In this document: positions 7,046 to 10,535 of the stretch, in pieces
Layout of the letters: each line of letters opens with the position of its first letter
How positions within the stretch are numbered: position 1 is the first letter of the stretch
From: an uncultured archaeon
Lineage (GTDB): Archaea > Thermoproteota > Nitrososphaeria > Conexivisphaerales > CALBHZ01
Direction: 5' to 3'
Assembly (NCBI GenBank): GCA_937892815.1
Contig: CALBHZ010000002.1
Span: 1 to 10,535, forward strand
Length of the DNA stretch: 10,535 bases
Notes under the pieces: generated by a model
What the model was told of the DNA's origin: nothing
Seen by the model: only the letters and a program-made list of their open reading frames with translations
Database searches by the model: none
Made by a program: the position numbers and the translations under genes

Positions 7046-7785
7046 TCGTTTTTCGTTAAAATTTCAATAGCTTTAGAAAACGTTCTTAACGCTTCATCTT
7101 TAGAGGCCACTCCTATAGCTACGCTCTTAACAATATCTTGTTTAAAGATCCAGCTTAGAGCTTTTTCAACATCTAACCTACCCGCTCCTAATACCTTCTT
7201 AGCTATTACCGGCTTCTTAACTTCCCTAAGCATCTTAATTACCTCTTCCTTTCCCTTTACGAAGATGCCGGCGTAATTTAATGGAACCATTACTACTTCG
7301 ACTTCAGGTATAGGTAGAATTCTCGGAAGGGATTTAATGGGATTATGTAAAGCTACTCCCGTTACTACGTTTAGCTTTTCCTTAACGTTACTCAGTAAGT
7401 CCGAGATTTCCGAGCTAGACATCGATTCCGATTGCGCTGCGTGTAATAGCACGATAGAGGGATCGAGCTCTTGAAGTTGACTTAAACTGCCAATGGGGTC
7501 TTCCGGAGATAGAGAGGCAACAATGATGGGTTTCAGCCTGGTAGCTCTAGATGCCTCAATAATAGAGTTAATTAAGAAATCGTAAGCTATTAGCTGAACT
7601 CCTATTACGCCTAACTTAAAACAATAGGCCAATATATCTACGATGTTCTTCGGATTTAAAACGAATTCATAATAGTACTCATGGGATTTTTCAAATTGAC
7701 CTGCCGCTAAAAAGGGAGAGGTGCCGATTAAAACCCTAGGTATCTCCACCTCTTTAATTTTAGCTTTAGGGACCGCTAACTCCAT
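7015..7785 (-). CDS. TIM-barrel protein distantly like aldo/keto reductases, function unknown
   Basis: A 256-residue soluble protein with alternating strand and helix segments. Resemblance to the aldo/keto reductase fold: an early strand with IGTSPFLAAGQF (residues 20-31), IVLLHAA (111-117) at the place of the usual barrel histidine strand, and SVAIGVASKDEALRTF near the end, like the family's cofactor-site helix. The catalytic tetrad seems absent: the segment GVIGVQLIAYDF stands where the Asp/Tyr signature is expected, and IIVASLSPED where the Lys strand normally ends in K. I infer a non-redox or binding role but cannot name it. The last ten codons, a Ser/Pro-rich tail, overlap the candidate sRNA on the other strand. 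It has its own promoter and is separated from the GTPase operon by 146 bp. Confidence 0.75.
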   Translation of the reverse strand: MELAVPKAKIKEVEIPRVLIGTSPFLAAGQFEKSHEYYYEFVLNPKNIVDILAYCFKLGVIGVQLIAYDFLINSIIEASRATRLKPIIVASLSPEDPIGSLSQLQELDPSIVLLHAAQSESMSSSEISDLLSNVKEKLNVVTGVALHNPIKSLPRILPIPEVEVVMVPLNYAGIFVKGKEEVIKMLREVKKPVIAKKVLGAGRLDVEKALSWIFKQDIVKSVAIGVASKDEALRTFSKAIEILTKNDEPQSSPTSS

Positions 7786-7808
7786 TATGAGCTATTTACG
7801 GAACTTGG

Positions 7809-7814
7809 TATATT
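7809..7814 (-). promoter_or_regulatory. Probable TATA box for the TIM-barrel gene
   Basis: AATATA on the minus strand, about 26 bp before the ATG at 7785, implies a leaderless message. It lies in the 127-bp divergent region that also serves the membrane protein gene. Confidence 0.4.
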
Positions 7815-7821
7815 AGGGTTA

Positions 7822-7842
7822 TTATTGTATTTTATTGTATTA
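7822..7842. repeat. Short AT-rich tandem repeat in a divergent promoter region
   Basis: Two near-identical 10-bp copies of TATTGTATTT/TATTGTATTA lie side by side between the divergent promoters. This could be a regulator site flanking the minus-strand TATA box or plain AT-rich sequence; no regulator can be named. Confidence 0.3.
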
Positions 7843-7879
7843 CCATTTAAGGACGACCAACTAAAAGGATTTTCAAAAC

Positions 7880-7888
7880 GTTTAAAGG
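7880..7888 (+). promoter_or_regulatory. Probable TATA box for the DUF401 gene
   Basis: CGTTTAAAG lies about 28 bp before the ATG at 7913, giving a start of transcription within a few bases of the codon. An AGGA just before the ATG is too close to act as a normal ribosome-binding site, which also fits a leaderless message. Confidence 0.45.
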
Positions 7889-7912
7889 AAGTTAAAGAGA
7901 AATTCAGTAGGA

Positions 7913-9100
7913 ATGAATTCCTCGCTCGCTTTGTTTATTTCAATAGTAGTAGTGCTTCTCCTAGTTAGGAAAACCCATCCGAGTATAGCGGTTTTCGTTG
8001 GCGCTACTCTTCTTTCCCTCCTATGCCTCCCTTGGCTAGAGTTCCCTGAAATACTTTTTAAAACCATGACAGATTGGCAAACGCTTCGTCTCATACTAAT
8101 AGTAGCATCGGCCATGACGATGAGCGCGGCGATGGAGGTTAAAGGGCTTCTTACCGATTTAGCGAAGGCGATGGAGGTTTTCGGCTCTAAAAAGGCTGTC
8201 CATATAGTACCTGCCATGATAGGGCTCGTACCTATGCCTGCGGGCGCTTTAGTTTCCGCAACAGCTGTTAGAAGCACCGCAGATAAACTCTCGCTTAAGC
8301 CCGAGGAGATCACCTTCATTAACTACTGGTTTAGGCATATCTGGGAATTCTCCATGCCTATGTATCAGAGCGTAATTTTAGCTAGCGTTGTGCTATCGCA
8401 ACCGCTATCCTACATTTTCCTCGTACTTTTCCCTCTCACCATTTTCTCTACGTTCTTCGGTCTACTCATTAGTAAACGTATCCTTTCTTCGAGAGACGAG
8501 GGAAGGTTGAAAATAAGCCTTCCTTTTTCAACGTTCTTAAGAGCTTCTTGGCCCATCCTCCTGCTCGTTATTATGGTGCTAATTGGCCTAGATCCCGCTA
8601 TAGCTTTCCCAATATCCCTCTTCCTTCTATTACTCCAGCAGAGATTTCGTCTTAATGAATTAAAGAAACCATTAAAATACGGGCTTAATCCTAAGATAAT
8701 CTTCCTGCTTTACGCGATAATGGTTTACAAACTCGTAATAGGCATTTCAGGAGCGGCTCATAGCCTCTTTGAAGACGTGAGCGCAATAGGCATGCCCATT
8801 TTTTCACTACTAATAATAATTCCCTTTATTCTTTCGTTTGCCATAGGACAATCATTAGCATTCGCCGGCTTAGCGTTCCCGCTCCTCCTTCCAATCTTAG
8901 TACAAAACGGGCTTAATTTGGGAGGGTTTATCTTAGCTTACACAAGCGGAATGAACGGCATGCTCCTCTCACCTCTCCATCTGTGTCTCGTGCTTACATC
9001 AAGTTATTTTGGCGCTAAGCTCACAAAAGTTTACGGTTATGTATTGCCACCGGTTTTAGCAATGGAAGCCATCGCGCTTATCTCCTACTTCGTGCTGTAA
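7913..9100 (+). CDS. DUF401-family integral membrane protein, probable transporter
   Basis: A 395-residue, strongly hydrophobic protein with about ten membrane segments, beginning at once with one (ALFISIVVVLLLV). Family marks are the reentrant-like PMPAGALVSATAV at residues 107-119 and NYWFRHIWE at 137-145, both characteristic of DUF401. That family is grouped with the ion-transporter superfamily of anion and gluconate-type permeases, so transport of an organic anion is the likely role, with unknown substrate. A second half repeats the pattern (FAIGQSLAFAGLAFPLLLP, TSGMNGMLLSPLHLCLV), consistent with two inverted structural halves. Charged residues are sparse and sit in loops. The gene is divergent from the TIM-barrel gene and followed 78 bp later by a small cysteine-rich gene with its own promoter-like sequence. 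Confidence 0.88.
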   Translation: MNSSLALFISIVVVLLLVRKTHPSIAVFVGATLLSLLCLPWLEFPEILFKTMTDWQTLRLILIVASAMTMSAAMEVKGLLTDLAKAMEVFGSKKAVHIVPAMIGLVPMPAGALVSATAVRSTADKLSLKPEEITFINYWFRHIWEFSMPMYQSVILASVVLSQPLSYIFLVLFPLTIFSTFFGLLISKRILSSRDEGRLKISLPFSTFLRASWPILLLVIMVLIGLDPAIAFPISLFLLLLQQRFRLNELKKPLKYGLNPKIIFLLYAIMVYKLVIGISGAAHSLFEDVSAIGMPIFSLLIIIPFILSFAIGQSLAFAGLAFPLLLPILVQNGLNLGGFILAYTSGMNGMLLSPLHLCLVLTSSYFGAKLTKVYGYVLPPVLAMEAIALISYFVL

Positions 9101-9115
9101 ATAAGCAGTTCCAAC

Positions 9116-9120
9116 TTTTT
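9116..9120 (+). terminator. Possible T-run terminator after the DUF401 gene
   Basis: A run of five T follows the stop codon by 15 bp. Archaeal RNA polymerase stops at such U-tracts without needing a hairpin; none is seen here. Confidence 0.35.
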
Positions 9121-9144
9121 ATAAAATGTTTGGATTTGCTAAAA

Positions 9145-9152
9145 CTTAATTA
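9145..9152 (+). promoter_or_regulatory. Possible TATA box for the cysteine-rich small gene
   Basis: CTTAATTA lies about 30 bp before the ATG at 9179. A GAGGAG at 9173-9178 directly touches the ATG, too close for normal Shine-Dalgarno use, so a short-leader message is likely. Confidence 0.35.
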
Positions 9153-9178
9153 AAATTACTTCATTAAGGAATGAGGAG

Positions 9179-9601
9179 ATGCGCTTTATAAGCTATAACG
9201 TCTGCGGCTCTAAACTTAGGAAGGTTAAAAGGCTTTTATTGTATAGCGAGTGCTTAGAGGAGGAATGTCCGTTATTAATCGATAAATATTCGAGAGATCG
9301 GATCGCTCTCTCGGTTTGTATGGAGGAGCTCCATCTAAATATGGTTGGGTTTAAGTTAGCGGGAATGTTGAGAAGATGTCCTCCTGAGGAGATGGTCGTG
9401 TTAGCGGTAGATGGCTCTCCCCACTGCGTTCAAATGTTCTACGCTGTCGAGGAAGCTTTGAAGGTCGTGGGCGATTATAAAGGGAAGGTGATATACCTAG
9501 CCGTTAGCGAGTGTAAGGCAGAACAGGTAGATCCTGAAATCGTTAAAACCTCGAGATTCCTTACGAAGGTAAAGAAGCTAGCATCGTCTAGGACGAAATG
9601 A
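9179..9601 (+). CDS. Conserved-looking cysteine-rich hypothetical protein
   Basis: A 140-residue soluble protein I cannot assign to a named family. Seven cysteines are seen, at 9, 25, 30, 47, 67, 83 and 112, with histidines at 52 and 82. The clearest motif is VDGSPHCVQMFYAVEEA (residues 77-93), after a predicted strand (EMVVLAV), and a final strand KVIYLAVSECKA; this looks like an alpha/beta fold with a cysteine-lined site, suggesting metal or iron-sulfur binding or thiol chemistry. Base composition and codon use match the neighbouring intact genes, and there are no internal disruptions, so it is probably a functioning gene. The ATG at 9179 is the first in frame. It is the last intact gene before the degraded region. 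Confidence 0.75.
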   Translation: MRFISYNVCGSKLRKVKRLLLYSECLEEECPLLIDKYSRDRIALSVCMEELHLNMVGFKLAGMLRRCPPEEMVVLAVDGSPHCVQMFYAVEEALKVVGDYKGKVIYLAVSECKAEQVDPEIVKTSRFLTKVKKLASSRTK

Positions 9602-9602
9602 A

Positions 9603-9607
9603 CTTTT
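9603..9607 (+). terminator. Possible T-run terminator after the cysteine-rich gene
   Basis: A CTTTTTG run begins within a few bases of the stop codon, suitable for U-tract termination in archaea. A 6-bp inverted repeat GCCTAG/CTAGGC at 9632-9657 follows but lies inside a gene remnant and may be chance. Confidence 0.3.
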
Positions 9608-9623
9608 TGATTAGCTCGTTTAT

Positions 9624-9805
9624 CTACGTACGCCTAGGTAACAGTTTCATTCTAGGCATTGATAGCTGTTCATAGGTATCTAAGCGCCAACGGATATGTT
9701 TACAAACGCTGACGACCTCATCGGGTCTATCGAACCCAATGACGAGGAGGATGAAATGGGTAATGAGTATCTGCGTAGGCCTATCTCTGCCTACGTAGGT
9801 AGGAA
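9624..9805 (-). pseudogene. Unassigned gene remnant
   Basis: On the minus strand this stretch reads as a coherent protein-like segment (RDRPTQILITHFILLVIGF, then DRPDEVVSVCKHIRWRLDTYEQL) with a hydrophobic strand and an amphipathic helix. It has no credible start of its own and begins in a different frame just where the TRASH-like remnant breaks off. It may be the frameshifted continuation of that gene or a separate decayed gene. I do not recognise the family. Confidence 0.35.
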
Positions 9806-9960
9806 CCCTTAGCGCAATGTTCACAGCAGAAGAATAGCTCTTCATCGTCTACCTCAAGCTTAACGTGATTTCCAAATGTAGTTCTACCACGTGTAGCACA
9901 CCTTATTTCCTTCCTTATAACAACGTTATGGCAAGCTTTCAAACGTTTTTCAACGATCTT
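9781..9960 (-). pseudogene. Remnant of a TRASH-like metal-binding protein
   Basis: The minus-strand segment reads KACHNVVIRKEIRCATRG, then HVKLEVDDEELFFCCEHCAKG. A cysteine at 9898-9900 followed 23 residues later by FCCEHC (about 9814-9834) resembles the TRASH fold, CX19-22CX3C, found in archaeal copper or heavy-metal sensors and chaperones; the spacing is slightly long. CATRG would be the expected CATCG with one Cys changed to Arg. There is no ATG start in frame; the reading frame simply runs on from the tail of the upstream decayed gene, and it ends abruptly after the motif. I read it as a broken gene; a functional small protein with a TTG start cannot be fully excluded. Confidence 0.45.
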
Positions 9961-9963
9961 CGA

Positions 9964-10535
9964 GCTAATATCGCTAGAATTCCTCCGCTTTTCACATTTT
10001 ATCGTATCCCAAATTTCATTAAGCTTTACCGCGAAACTAACGCCGATCACGGGAAGTATAAACCTCCTAAAATATTTCGTGAGGTACGTATTGGGCTTAT
10101 TGTAAGGACGTACCCTAACACGTACACCGCAACTGCTCATGCTTTTCATTTATTGAGTATAACATTTCTCAGGATCTATATGTCACTTCCTTTAGGGAGA
10201 GCGTCGATGAATGCCTTTGAAAGCACAACTCTTGGACCATATTCAGGGGTAACTAGAAGATCGTTTCTACCGCATTCTCCAAGCTCGGCCATTATCGCAT
10301 ATGGTAGCTTGAAGCCGTATCGTTTCCACAGGTATTCCTATGAAGCCTAAGCTTCTAAGAAACCCTGCTACACATGCAACGGTTACAATTTGTCTAGTAT
10401 ATCCTCATCCAATGCTTGCCTCTCCGACCTCGTTTGGCACGTATTTAAAGGCTTGTAATCCTCTCCAAAAGCCATAACTATAACGTTCTTTACTCTCTCA
10501 GGAATCTCGATGGATTACTTACAATGCTTTTCTAC
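9964..10535 (-). pseudogene. Decayed reductive-dehalogenase-like iron-sulfur protein, running off the window
   Basis: Homologous segments appear in order on the minus strand but in different frames: PERVKNVIVMAFGEDY (from 10502), KYVPNEVGEASIG (stop TGA at 10405-10407) GYTRQIVTVACVAGFLRSLG, GNDTA (near 10319-10327), YGFKLPYAIMAELGECGRN and LLVTPEYGPRVVLSKAFIDA (to a TAG at 10176-10178), then CGVRVRVRPYNKP (about 10131) and LNEIW with GYDKM, stop, KAEEF, stop. These match the reductive dehalogenase/epoxyqueuosine-reductase-like family: the GND and LGE-G-RN-LL-TPE-GPR signatures, a ferredoxin motif and a C-terminal GYxK...EEF segment. The first ferredoxin cluster is missing by deletion and remaining Cys codons have become Arg. 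At least three frameshifts and several stops show it is dead. The N-terminus lies beyond the window. Confidence 0.8.

Noticed and set aside
7882..8319. A 145-codon open frame on the minus strand
   Set aside because: It is opposite the start of the clear DUF401 membrane protein and has no motif of its own.
9632..9657. Inverted repeat GCCTAG/CTAGGC as a hairpin terminator
   Set aside because: Only 6 bp with a 14-nt loop, no T-run after it, and it sits inside a protein-like remnant; likely chance.
9788..9797. Palindrome CCTACGTAGG as a regulator or attachment site
   Set aside because: A single 10-bp palindrome within degraded coding sequence, with no integrase, tRNA gene or second copy nearby.
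9865..10350. A 161-codon open frame on the plus strand
   Set aside because: It lies opposite the dehalogenase-like and TRASH-like remnants, has no recognisable motif, and its translation looks like the antisense of those segments.
1..10535. CRISPR array, tRNA, rRNA, insertion sequence or defence genes
   Set aside because: No regularly spaced repeats, no cloverleaf-like sequence, no transposase motif and no nuclease or defence domain was found in either strand.

Overview
The window is from an archaeon, probably a thermophilic, anaerobic member of the Thermoproteota (TACK) group. TATA-like boxes sit about 25-35 bp before several starts and leaders are short. There is an archaeal-type C/D box sRNA candidate in a small GC-rich island within AT-rich DNA. 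Anaerobic (class III) ribonucleotide reductase is present, as is a PyrI regulatory chain. The phylum is an inference; no rRNA or other marker gene is present.

Left part (1-5242, plus strand): nrdD, cut by the window edge, overlaps nrdG by 4 nt; together they make and activate the oxygen-sensitive ribonucleotide reductase. Behind its own promoter comes a single gene joining PyrI (aspartate carbamoyltransferase regulatory chain) to PyrE (orotate phosphoribosyltransferase), so one protein links regulation of the first committed pyrimidine step to a late step. No pyrB lies in the window. Next is a GT4 glycosyltransferase split by one extra G in a run of five.

Middle part (5245-7785, minus strand): a probable three-gene operon, read right to left, encodes a circularly permuted GTPase of the RbgA/YlqF type, a YkgJ-like cysteine-cluster protein and a small cupin. 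Upstream is a separately promoted TIM-barrel protein resembling aldo/keto reductases but apparently lacking their catalytic residues. Its last codons overlap, on the opposite strand, the candidate C/D box sRNA at about 6978-7045.

Right part (7786-10535): a divergent promoter region leads to a DUF401 membrane transporter-like gene and a cysteine-rich hypothetical gene. From 9602 to the end I see no intact gene. The minus strand there holds a decayed reductive-dehalogenase-like iron-sulfur protein (several frameshifts and stops, ferredoxin cysteines changed to arginine), then a remnant of a TRASH-like metal-binding protein and a further unassigned remnant. The most notable items are the PyrI-PyrE fusion, the C/D sRNA antisense to a gene end, the decayed dehalogenase-like gene and the glycosyltransferase frameshift.
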